Positions 24,732-34,989 of a stretch of DNA of 64,000 bases are shown here, piece by piece. Source of the DNA: Durusdinium trenchii. Taxonomy: Eukaryota > Sar > Dinophyceae > Suessiales > Symbiodiniaceae. Location of the stretch: contig CAXAMN010029027.1 of assembly GCA_963970005.1 (NCBI GenBank), forward strand, positions 1,285,371-1,349,370. The letters run 5' to 3'. Positions within the stretch are counted from its first letter, which is position 1; each line of letters begins with the position of its first letter. The position numbers were made by a program, and so were the translations under genes. Under the pieces are notes generated by a model. That model was not told the DNA's origin and searched no databases. It worked only from the letters and a program-made list of their open reading frames with translations.

Positions 24732-26777
24732 TTTGTAAGTAGAGAGCTTATCAATTTGGATGGTGGATCATGGAGGCGGAGATGTGCTTTTGAATTGTCG
24801 TTTGTAGAATTCCTACCGCAGGTGAGACTTTTAAACCGCGGGCGCTGTTGGTCGGAGAGGCTTGCCAGCCCTTTTCGCGGAGGTGCACCTTCCGCGAATG
24901 CGATTTCACTGCTCCCTCCTTCGAAGTGCCACGGGCCCATCCGAGTGCACGAAGCCACCAGAACAGACATGTTCATATCCACCGGCCGCCAACGCTTTTA
25001 AACCTTGGCCTTCATGGCAACTTCGTGGCCTTGGAGACACGTGTCTTCTGATCAAATGTGTGGTTCTTTGGATTTGCTTGGCTAATCGCTTGACCTTGTC
25101 CCTTTAGTATGTTCCACCTTTTTGACGTGCCAATATGCCATTTCATTAGCCATGCAGCTTCGCTGAGGCCTGTCGAGGTGACAGTGCTCTTTGCGTACTT
25201 GCTCCCTTGGGCGCCAGGGTGGCCAAGAGAGGGAGAGTATGTGTATCATCCGGTGCAATGGGGTACTTGTGGCTCAGCAGTGGTTGAGTGTTGACACATA
25301 ACATCCACATAACTTCACACTCTTGACACGGCAGAGTGCAAGTTCTGCTAATGTATCAATACGCAGCTGCGCTTGCCAGGCCAAAGGACAAGGAAGCCAC
25401 TCATGTAAACCAATTGAACACTGGTAGTTGCAGATCGACAACAGCAGCTCCTTCCGCAACGTCCTTCCCAGGCTTGAATACCTGGAGCCTCAGCTCCAGA
25501 GATTTGTGGAGCGTGGAGGCCGTTTGGCTGGATCCCTAGAACTGTTTGGCTGGATCCAGTCTGCTCTCCTGTGCCTTCGTTTGATTCGTCTTCTCCGAAG
25601 AGCATTCAACAGCAGGGTCACCCGACAGGATGCTGAACTCAGCTTTGCGACCGGACCGGGATCGTGCTGCCTACGGGTCGCACTGCCGGGGTGAGGTGAG
25701 CTTCCAGTTCCATCCGGTGAACTTCAAAGCCTCCAAGGTCTCACTCTTCGGCGCCTTAAAGCTCTACAGGATCGGAAGGGAGCTGGGCGACCAGGGTTGT
25801 AGGGATGTTGTAGGGAGAAATGCGTCGGAGGATGGGTGGGGCTAGAGTTTTAAAGGAGACCAGATGCAAAGATGTTTAGAATGGATATATAATGACGCTC
25901 AATAGCGAAAATAATGACCTGGCGAAGATCAGCCTTTTCAAGCAAATGTTTGTGTAACTGCAGTGGGGCGCGGTTAGGGGTGTCAATGTGTCCCTGTCGG
26001 GCAGTTCTTGCACCTGGCAAGTCATGAGACCGCAAGTCCCTGTTGACAAGAGTCGCTATGGAGATCACTTGGGCTATGTGCTGGTATTTTTTGCAATGAA
26101 CGGCATAACAGGCTGGCTAGACTATGCTAGACTCAGAGTTAGACTGTGGGAGGTGTCCGATGTGCGTGCGATGTGCGTTCGTGGACTCATGTTCAGGAGC
26201 TGCTCCGAGTCTGAAGGCCAGGAAGCATGGTTTGGTTTATGGTTTGAAGCACTTATTGGACACAGCCAGGACAGTCCTAGAACAGTCCTACTCTCCAGGG
26301 TTTTGAAGTCGACACTGCGGTCGACAACTCGGTGGGTGTGAGAGGCTGGTTGCAGATGGTGTTTGTTGCCTCTCCACTTCGCCCTGAGGGCTCTCTGGCC
26401 CCTTGTTTTTCTCAGAGACGGACGGACAGGAAGCGGTGGTGACGATGCGATGTGAAACCCTCCCGGGAGCGAGCACGCAGGTGGTGAATGTGATGCCGAG
26501 GAGCTAGCAGCTTGACGGGATTTTCACTTCTTGGTTCGAAGTGGATACATCATGAACTATCTAATATATAATGATCTATACATCTTCGGTTAGATGTGCT
26601 TTGTTTTTGTGTTTCAATGTGTTTCATGATGCAACCGGAACGGTTTGTTCCCGGCCGAAGGACCAATGTTATCCAACGTTCAGTGTCTCTTTAGTGTCCG
26701 TGTGTGCGGGCGAAACGGACCAGTGCGGGCGAAGGGGCCGCAATGGACTGTGCATCAGAATGATTCCTTGATCATGT

Positions 26778-26782
26778 ACTGT
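26778..26782. repeat. 5' target-site duplication (ACTGT) of the LTR element
   Basis: ACTGT directly precedes the 5' LTR and recurs at 28230-28234 directly after the 3' LTR. Five bases is a usual duplication length for LTR elements. Confidence 0.75.
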
Positions 26783-26892
26783 TGTTGTTTCACGCTAGGA
26801 TGTCGTATACATGTCTCACTTAACTACCATTTGGCTCAAGGAAAACCAGGTGCGACTTGTTGGTAGTTCTCGGTCGTTTACCTGTATCTACA
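26783..26892 (+). repeat. 5' LTR (110 bp)
   Basis: The boundaries are set by the TG...CA ends, the abutting ACTGT duplication and the end of identity with the downstream copy. The LTR contains TACCATTTGGCTCAAG at 26825-26840, close to the 3' part of the dinoflagellate spliced leader. Confidence 0.8.
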
Positions 26893-26911
26893 GGTTATCA
26901 GCCGTATCGCC
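26893..26911 (+). promoter_or_regulatory. Putative primer-binding site
   Basis: GGTTATCAGCCG begins at the first base after the LTR. It differs by a few bases from TGGTATCAGAGC, the initiator-methionine-tRNA site of many Copia elements. Confidence 0.4.
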
Positions 26912-26981
26912 ATAAGTGCGGTACGTGCTTTCTACTAGCTGTGGTCTCACCCCACCCTAGGTAGTGCACTATCTAGAGGCC

Positions 26982-27220
26982 ATGGCTGATGATGATGGTT
27001 CCCGTGGTGACCGCTCACGATCAGGCTACGTTCCTACTTCGCCTGCGATGTCCAGTTCACCTGCTGCTGATCTCCCTGTTGTTCCGCTGGAGTTGCGTGT
27101 ACCAATTGCGCCACCGACGTTCAGTGCACAGGGGGACCTGTTGCCTAGTGGTCAAGCACCGTCGCCGTTTCAGCCTGAGTTTTCTCCTGTGATGAATGTC
27201 CAGAACGTTGATGCAAGACA
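26982..27220 (+). CDS. Gag-like ORF start, truncated by gap
   Basis: An ATG at 26982 opens a frame beginning MADDDGSRGDRSRSGYVPTS and staying open to the gap at 27221 (about 80 residues). It is acidic then proline/serine-rich, as the N-termini of gag proteins often are. Its position, 90 bp behind the LTR, is the main argument. No zinc knuckle or protease is visible because the rest is N. Confidence 0.6.
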
Positions 27221-28182
27221 NNNNNNNNNNNNNNNNNNNNNNNNNNNNNNNNNNNNNNNNNNNNNNNNNNNNNNNNNNNNNNNNNNNNNNNNNNNNNNNN
27301 NNNNNNNNNNNNNNNNNNNNNNNNNNNNNNNNNNNNNNNNNNNNNNNNNNNNNNNNNNNNNNNNNNNNNNNNNNNNNNNNNNNNNNNNNNNNNNNNNNNN
27401 NNNNNNNNNNNNNNNNNNNNNNNNNNNNNNNNNNNNNNNNNNNNNNNNNNNNNNNNNNNNNNNNNNNNNNNNNNNNNNNNNNNNNNNNNNNNNNNNNNNN
27501 NNNNNNNNNNNNNNNNNNNNNNNNNNNNNNNNNNNNNNNNNNNNNNNNNNNNNNNNNNNNNNNNNNNNNNNNNNNNNNNNNNNNNNNNNNNNNNNNNNNN
27601 NNNNNNNNNNNNNNNNNNNNNNNNNNNNNNNNNNNNNNNNNNNNNNNNNNNNNNNNNNNNNNNNNNNNNNNNNNNNNNNNNNNNNNNNNNNNNNNNNNNN
27701 NNNNNNNNNNNNNNNNNNNNNNNNNNNNNNNNNNNNNNNNNNNNNNNNNNNNNNNNNNNNNNNNNNNNNNNNNNNNNNNNNNNNNNNNNNNNNNNNNNNN
27801 NNNNNNNNNNNNNNNNNNNNNNNNNNNNNNNNNNNNNNNNNNNNNNNNNNNNNNNNNNNNNNNNNNNNNNNNNNNNNNNNNNNNNNNNNNNNNNNNNNNN
27901 NNNNNNNNNNNNNNNNNNNNNNNNNNNNNNNNNNNNNNNNNNNNNNNNNNNNNNNNNNNNNNNNNNNNNNNNNNNNNNNNNNNNNNNNNNNNNNNNNNNN
28001 NNNNNNNNNNNNNNNNNNNNNNNNNNNNNNNNNNNNNNNNNNNNNNNNNNNNNNNNNNNNNNNNNNNNNNNNNNNNNNNNNNNNNNNNNNNNNNNNNNNN
28101 NNNNNNNNNNNNNNNNNNNNNNNNNNNNNNNNNNNNNNNNNNNNNNNNNNNNNNNNNNNNNNNNNNNNNNNNNNNNNNNNNN
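27221..28182. other. Assembly gap (962 N) inside the LTR element
   Basis: All bases are N. The gap covers most of the interior and the first 63 bp of the 3' LTR. Open frames drawn across it are artefacts. Confidence 0.95.
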
Positions 28183-28229
28183 CCAGGTGCGACTTGTTGG
28201 TAGTTCTCGGTCGTTTACCTGTATCTACA
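28183..28229 (+). repeat. 3' LTR, visible tail (47 bp)
   Basis: Identical over 47 bases to the end of the 5' LTR, ending CTACA, then ACTGT. If full length, the LTR would start near 28120. Confidence 0.85.
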
Positions 28230-28238
28230 ACTGTAATT

Positions 28239-28315
28239 AGACTCTTGAGGACCCTAAACCCTCCCATTTGAATTGGACATGCTCCTCATATGGGGGGTTT
28301 ATTAATCAAGAGTCT
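28239..28315. repeat. Foldback element flanked by ACTGTA
   Basis: AGACTCTTGA at the left is perfectly matched by TCAAGAGTCT at the right. Inside, AAACCCTCCCAT pairs with ATGGGGGGTTT. ACTGTA lies just outside on both sides (28230-28235 and 28316-28321). It is a likely short inverted-repeat transposon immediately downstream of the LTR element. Confidence 0.6.
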
Positions 28316-29078
28316 ACTGTAGCATTGATTCAAAAGGATTCAGAAGAGTGAGCCCATGAGGTTTGGTTTGTCGGAAGAAGTGACCTTCATGAAGCCACCA
28401 CCTTGGACATGAACTGAGGCCCAAGTGGTGGCCCTCGACACCATGGACTGAGGGGTCAGATTCACGCTGACAGCCCCAGCCCTTTAAGCTTTAGATGCTT
28501 GTTGCAGGAGGCATTGCCTGGCATTGCCCAATCTTCCCCGGGGCATCTCCCCATGTGCAAGCGTCCTTGGTCAACCGGTCAGGCTGCATTGACTGTGACC
28601 GCGGCCCATTCTAGAAATTCCAGGGATATGTCAAAGAGTGTTCCAGCTTAGATGCTCGAGGATTTAATGTGATGGGAAATGGAATTCTGACCGTGATGGC
28701 CAATACTTGTGAAACATAGTGAAGCCATCCAAAGGTTTGATGGTTTTCGGAGCCGAGGGCACGCAGTGACATGCAGGTCTTGCTATGCCTGCTATGCCAT
28801 CGATGCCGTCTTTGGAAAAGTTTGTGCGATCTGCTCCTCTGGGGAATGCTTTCAGTTCTTTTTCTCTCCAGCCAGGGCCAGTCCAGGGCCAATGGCTTCA
28901 TACTCTAGGGGTGCGTGTGCTTGCGCTACAATCATTGGTGCAACATCTTCATCCGCCTCGTGTGCTGCTCAGTCATCCGTCCCAGCTGTCACGACCAGCT
29001 GTCTTCGGAGTTCATTTCGAAAGAGGAATGGGACATCGTAGGACGTCGTGTTGGGATGTGTGAGGTCTTGTTGCATTT

Positions 29079-29179
29079 CCCTAGGGATCCAAGTACATTC
29101 TCAGAAGGTACTTGGACCCTCCAAACCTACATAACAGTGCCTCCAATCATCTTCTGAGAAGGTGCTTGGATCCCTAGGG
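29079..29179. repeat. 101-bp foldback element
   Basis: The left arm CCCTAGGGATCCAAG...TTCTCAGAAG and the right arm CTTCTGAGAA...CTTGGATCCCTAGGG are inverted copies of about 31 bp with two or three mismatches. The loop is about 40 bp. Probably a MITE-like or foldback transposon. Confidence 0.7.
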
Positions 29180-29590
29180 TTTGGGTTTTGTTTGGTTTTG
29201 TTGCCCTGGAAACAACACCCCAACACCGTTGGGTCCCGTTTGTGATTTGACGCGTGGGACGTCGACACGGTGTGCCGACCCCACCTGTGTCATGTGTTCA
29301 GGCTGCCTTGGGTCATCACCCAGACCTGAGAGCCAGACCCTTGGAGACTCAGGGGGAGGTTCATGTATCGCAGGGTCGGTCCAGGGACCAAGTCACTTAA
29401 GAAAGTGCTTTATGGGTCCACACCGTTGTGGTTGGTCAAGGCAACCGAGTCGTTGAAAAGACGCCACAAGTGGGTATTAAACTCAAAAACTGCGTAATTA
29501 TGAATAGTTGGGCAGCGGCATGACAGGAGGATGCAGGAGGTGAATGAAGCAGTTTTGCAAACATTCTGGCGTGGCCCCTTGGATGACCTT

Positions 29591-29632
29591 GTTCCTCCAC
29601 AAACAGGTGGTTTTCCACGTCCATGATGATTC
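29591..29632. repeat. Partial copy of the foldback family
   Basis: TTCCTCCACAAACAGGTGGT followed by TTTCCACGTCCATGATGAT resembles the centre and right end of the elements at 6921 and 34004. No left arm is seen. Confidence 0.35.
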
Positions 29633-31612
29633 AGGGAGTGTAGAATTGCTTCTTTCTTGCAGGGTGTGCAATTCGTCCTACCTATGGCGACCCATTCCCG
29701 GAAGTCACAGCTTAGAGCTGCGGCTCAGCATCGCTTGCTTTTCTTCGCTCAGGCGACCAAGGACGAACCGCCAATGTCGGGAAGCTTGAAGGACCCAAGA
29801 AATTCAATGCCACAACTTGCGTTCGATTCCTGTGTCCCATTCTTTGCTGATTAGATCCGATAAGACTATATATAAGAACGATGCCATCGATGACTATTTG
29901 CGGAATCGGGATCTGACAATGTCATTGGATGTTTCCACTTTGTCCACACCTCAAGAATCATGGAGAGGGCTTCCGCCGCCAAACAGATGGATCCAAAAAC
30001 AACAAGCGAAACAAAGGCTAAGAGCAGATGGCACAAACAAGCGCGCTCAATTGTTGCACAAAGGCACCTCGATCAAGTTTGGGTTATCTACACAAGGGTA
30101 AATATGACCGTATGTATGACCTGTTCGTTTCTTTAGAAAAGCTTTCTGGCAGTGCGCGGTGGGTATAAGAAGAATAGCCAAGTTTGGGCAAATGTCAGGG
30201 ACGAAATGAGTCCTACAGGTCCCATGTGTTGCTGTGCCACACTTCACTGGCCATGTGTACTTGGCCTCATGATGCTTCGGATTTCAATCGAAATGGTTTT
30301 CACTGGCATTGCCATGGGCCAATTCCGGCAGTTTTGGCTGGTTCGACCCTGCAGGTGTTTCAGCATTGCAGATGACGAGCATCCTCAGTGGCAACCCTAA
30401 GTGGAAAGTCCTAATCTGGTGCCCAGAGCCCTTGGTGTGAGGCCTTTTTCTGTGGCACCATGCGGCAAATCGCAGTCATGATCACTATTTTGGAATGATC
30501 ACTCTGCAAATCATGGCAAAGCAAGCTCTCCTTGAAGAATGATTGCATCCCCAAGTCCATCACTCTCGCAGTGATAGTGGACTCACCCTTCAGAAGCGGC
30601 CATTGGCGCTATCCTACTCGATTCGTGAGGTGTAAGCCCATACGGTCGCCCCAGTTCCAGGCGATTGAAGAGGAGTTTTGTGTGCGAGGCTTGCTTTCAT
30701 GAGAATTGAAGAGAAGTAGCCTGTAGCCTGTCAGACCAAGAGGGCACGGAAACTTTTAAAATCGATTATGTACACTTATACTCATAGTTGTTAGCTCTAG
30801 CCGTGATTGGCGAACAGCTACAAATATAGAGCACGGGAGTTTTCCAAGCCAGTCCTTTGTTTGGCATTCACGGCCGCCCCTGCATGCCGTATTCCAGTCT
30901 TGAGCCTCACAGGACCCCAAGCCAAGGGATGTCCTGGAAGAGAACGAGGCGATACTCGATTTGGTCACGAGACGGATGGATGTCTAGTTGGATGCTTCAC
31001 TAGTGGTGAGACCAAAATCGGCAGCTTCACTTGTGGCTCACTTGGCTGAGTTCAGCGATTCGCGTGGCTGGTCACGACAGAGTGGATCTTCTCATCCCTT
31101 CCAGGCCTTACGCTTGGCGCTGGGTGAATGTTGGCAACGGCTGCAAGAGCTCGAGGTTCGTGTGGTCCAACGCGAAAAAACAACTACTTCAAGAAAGAGA
31201 CGGAAAACGCGCTGTCGGCGAGTCGGCACACCCGTTTTTGTCCATCAATCGATGGTTAGTCGGCAACTCTTTTTTTCCGCGGGTGAAGATTTGACATATT
31301 TGATCCGCAAAAGGATCCATGTTTGTTTGGGAAACACCTTGTCATCTCACATCCTCTCTTCACCGCGCCAACCAGCTTGAGATCTGTGCCATGCGTTTCG
31401 AGTGCGCGACACCAGCTTGTGTGCTCCGTGCTCCAGGCAGAGCGGGCGGATTTCAACTCCGAAGGTGTGTTCGATTTGGTCAACTCCTTGCAGCCTGGCA
31501 GGATGATGGTCAGAAACTGGCTTTCGGAAAGACGTCCGAGTGAACTCTCCGAGGGAGACAGGTCGGCGACGTCTCGAAAAAGGACTTCGGCTGTGCACGT
31601 CAAGATCCCCAG

Positions 31613-31967
31613 AGCTCTTTGGAGCTCCAAACGCTGATAGGTTGGGCATGTTTGAGTGATCTCCGTTCACCTTCCGTGGCCGTTCCCACTCCTTTGTTAG
31701 ATGGGTGGCGAAACGCGGTAGCCCTCCTGAGCCAAGGTGCCATGGGGTCAAAGCAGGCAGGTTTCGCCATGTTGCAGGCGAGTTTCGGAAGCTTCAAGAA
31801 GTACCAGGTGAATGGATGGATATGGATGGATATGGATGGTCGCAGTTTCTTAGGGACTGTTTTATACAGTGGTTTCAGAGTAGAGGGCAAAATCCAACAT
31901 GCAGTTGGACATGGATGTTTCATCGTTGTTCTACCCCGTTTCTTCGTTCGGTGCCCACTTCTTGTTT
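31613..31967 (+). CDS. Candidate pair of exons, unrecognised protein
   Basis: After an acceptor (GATCCCCAG) a 65-codon frame reads LQTLIGWACLSDLRSPSVAV and later GFAMLQASFGSFKKYQ, and stops at CAG|GTGAAT (31807). A second frame from 31846 reads FLRDCFIQWFQSRGQNP and ends at a donor-like TAG|GTGAAG near 31970. The 38 bases between contain an ATGGATGGAT microsatellite. An unspliced alternative frame through the same stretch is also open, so the model is tentative. Confidence 0.3.
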
Positions 31968-34003
31968 CGTAGGTGAAGGCCCAGAGCTCTCCAGCTGTGA
32001 ACATGAGCCTTGAGTCTTGAGTGTTGAAGATTGAATTCCAATTGTTTCTATTTGCGCCGATTTTCTCGTTTCTTGGCAGATAGCTCAGAATACGCTGAGC
32101 TGTCGGCACTTTGAATTCACATAATGTTTCCTGCGGTGATTAGGAAGAGCAAGAAGTTTGCTCAGAAACACTGCAGAATGCTTGCTTTAACAGCACTTGC
32201 AGGGAATTCAGGTGCGCTGATGTAAGTCCATGACCTTGTAAACATGCAAGTTTGAGGTGGTGCAACTGGCAAACGATACATTCCGACTCTGAGAATGAAT
32301 CCCCACACATGACCGCTTGTTTAATTGATTTTGATTGTGTAGACACAGGGCTGGAAATTGAAGAGCCAGCCAATGTCATTTACTGAGGGGCTGCAGGTTT
32401 GGTTTGAACATTGGGACATGGCCACCCTGAGCCAACATCGTGAAACACTTGGTTCTTCAGAGGAAGAACTCAATGACAAACTACATCTAAAGTACTTTTC
32501 TTTGACCTGCATTGGCGCCGGACAATGAAGTGGCTGATTTGCATCGCCAGACGGCCAGAGACGGCCAGTCGGAGATCGCGCTACAAGGCAGCGGTTGGAT
32601 GTGCTTCTACGCGCCGGTGGGTGTCACACGCCGCCGGAACGAACGCCGGGCCAGCCGCCCCGCTGCGACTCTGCGCAGCGTTTGGCTCACAGCAATCAAA
32701 ATACAAGTAGCGTCATGGAGGCAATGGATTGTTGGGCCAATGGCATGGGCAGAAAGAACAACATATGAATGCTTATAGACGCAAAACGATGCGCGCACAC
32801 AGATCACAGGCCCTTAAAATAGATTGATACTCATGCAGCTGAGAAACCGTTGCGATGAAGTTGGATGTAAAACAAGTGTAAACTTCATGTGTGGTCATGA
32901 GGCCGATCGGGGAAAAGGAGTGCAGCTAGATCCATGCGGTGGGATTTGCAGATCGATGCTGGGATGCTTGCGAGTCAGCAAGTCTTCCAGGGTTCATTTG
33001 CTAGTGACAAATAACAATTGGTTGGCACATGTTGACACATCAATTCTTCAGCAACATTATGTTGTTTGGTTTCCTTTATTTCAGACATACGAAACCTCAC
33101 AGGTATTCACGGTTATATGCTGTATAGCATTGCTGTTTGTCAATGCTATGCATTGGCATCAGATCCCTGTTGGAGGCAGCGGCTGACGATCGCGTGGAAT
33201 CAGATGATTCTGATGGCTGGACTCCTGGAACATAATGAATTCTAAATGAAAACAATTGAATGAATCACTGAATTACTGTAAATAGAAGACCTTCTTGCTA
33301 CTTTGGGTTGCCCTTTGCAGCTCATGGCTTGATGCACTTCTCAACTGGTGCACGCGATGGTTATACGGATCTCGCGGCCGGTCCCCGTGGCACCTGCGCT
33401 CTGCGCTTGGCGCGGCAAAGCGCTGCGCGGAGGTCGGACAGGCGACGAGGAGATGGACGAGGAGGGCGGTGAATCTGAAGATGACAGTGAAGCCAGTCGG
33501 GATTCTCGAGATGGTCAGGTCAGAGTCGAAGCTTCTCACTGCAGCCCCTGGGTCAATGGGCGTTTTTGACGATAGAACCTTCCGAGGAATAGGAACATGT
33601 GTTTCGTTTTTGAACATATAGTTCAAGAATGTTCAAGAATTTGCCGCTTATGATCTACGTGCATGTTTGTTTGGGAGACGCTCATTGCATCATCAAGGGC
33701 ACACGGAGCCTAAGGTGACCCTACCATCGACGAGGAGGCCCAGCTTGGACGCCACCGCTGGGGCAGTTGAAATCCCGTCTTCGCATTTCTCGACCGGGGA
33801 GAAATGTCACACCGCATGTCACGACCTGCAAAATGGCGATGCTAGGTGTGGAAAGGAATTGGCGGTGTTTTTTGAGGCGGCATTGGCACGATAGGGTGCC
33901 ACCTCTCAGCGTTTCCATTGGAGTTTTGAGCAGCCACGTGTCCAGCTCGTATGTCACACCAGTTCGTGGCAGTTCATGTTCATTCCAGGACATGTGAGAG
34001 ATA

Positions 34004-34104
34004 CCCTCTGACTCACTAACATCGAAGTGGAAAATGGTCCCTTGGAGGACTACTTTCCTCTACCAACAAGGGGTTTTCCACTTCCATGTTAGTGAGTCAG
34101 AGGG
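34004..34104. repeat. 101-bp foldback element, diverged family member 3
   Basis: The outer arms CCCTCTGACTCACTAACAT and ATGTTAGTGAGTCAGAGGG are perfect inverted copies of 19 bp, and pairing continues inward through GAAGTGGAAAA. The centre, TTTCCTCTACCAACAAGGGG, resembles the elements at 6921 and 13210. Confidence 0.75.
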
Positions 34105-34810
34105 ATTGGCCTTGTTCAGGACCTGCCAGAGGCGAACATTCGAGAGCGTTGGAAAGCCGAGTGTGAGAGCGTTGGGAGTGTGACCAGCCTCGGTTTGGGC
34201 TACTGTAAGGGATTTAATCCAGCTAACATCTCGGAAAACGACAAGCAAGTTTCTATGAGTTATGGACCATGACATGCAAGTTGCTGGGAAAGACGATTCA
34301 TGAAAATCATCCCAAGGCAATGTTCAGGTAGTATATTTATTTTGGGTAGATGTGGGCATGTGGGTAGTAGTTTGTTCTTATGGCACCGGAAGAACTGCAA
34401 AAAGCCTTAAGAGAGAACTGGTCTTCCAAACGCCGCGGAACGCGCGCCTCTTTTGCGAGGTCCAAAGCGACAGACTCGTGGGCAGCGGACGGTCCTAGAC
34501 GGCAAGGAGTTGCTGGACGACGAGGACCGCCGAGTGGCCCGACTGCTGTGGTCCGCCTCCCCGGCGGAGCGCCCCACTCGGTCGCGGCGGAGCGCCAGGT
34601 CGGCGAGCAAACATGACCGGGTCCGAGCGAAGCGGTTGAAAGAAGGGCCGCCGAGAGGTATTTGTCACTGATCGGGGTCCGTGTTCGTTGGAACTTTCGA
34701 CCTTCGGTCATTGGTGGGTACGGTTCTTCAGCGTTGGGGCTTCCCCATGAGAGACATCTAATTTGCTACAGGGAAAAAAAACTGAGCAGTTTCGGGTCGG
34801 CTTTCAGAAG

Positions 34811-34989
34811 CGCCAGGACTTTTGGGATCGTGCAGATTTCCAGGATGCTTCATCGGACAGCGAATTTCATCAGGTTGATGAGGATGGGATCAAATCTTGG
34901 GCACAATTCGCATGGTGGCAGCTTGTGATCAAAGGGCCATGTTTGAACAAGGGGTGGCGCCCCCAGGAGTGCCACTGGCTCACACAGGT
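34811..34989 (+). CDS. Candidate exon, unrecognised protein
   Basis: Behind an acceptor-like GGCTTTCAG a frame reads KRQDFWDRADFQDASSDSEF and then IKSWAQFAWWQLVIKG. A donor-like ACACAG|GTCGTG lies near 34989. The protein is acidic and tryptophan-rich. No domain is recognised. Confidence 0.3.

Larger units (their letters stand above)
18828..26777. other. Long stretch without a confidently recognised gene
   Basis: It contains minisatellite copies at 19345-19450, 21212-21290 and 24172-24296, a foldback at 20294-20373 and a candidate exon near 24510-24731. The other open frames are short and unassigned. Confidence 0.4.
26783..28229 (+). mobile_element. LTR retrotransposon with 110-bp LTRs
   Basis: The 5' LTR is 26783-26892, starting TGTTG and ending CTACA. 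The last 47 bases (26846-26892) recur identically at 28183-28229, so the 3' LTR is present though its start is lost in the gap. Both outer ends are followed by ACTGT. Next to the 5' LTR is GGTTATCAGCCG, a plausible primer-binding site resembling the TGGTATCAG type used by many Copia elements. A gag-like ORF starts 90 bp downstream. As drawn, the interior is only about 1.2 kb, so either the gap size is wrong or the copy is non-autonomous. Identical LTR tails suggest recent insertion. The superfamily is uncertain. Confidence 0.8.

Noticed and set aside
26964-28271. 435-codon open frame across the second gap
   Set aside because: Only the first 80 codons or so (from 26982) are real sequence; the rest is N and then LTR.
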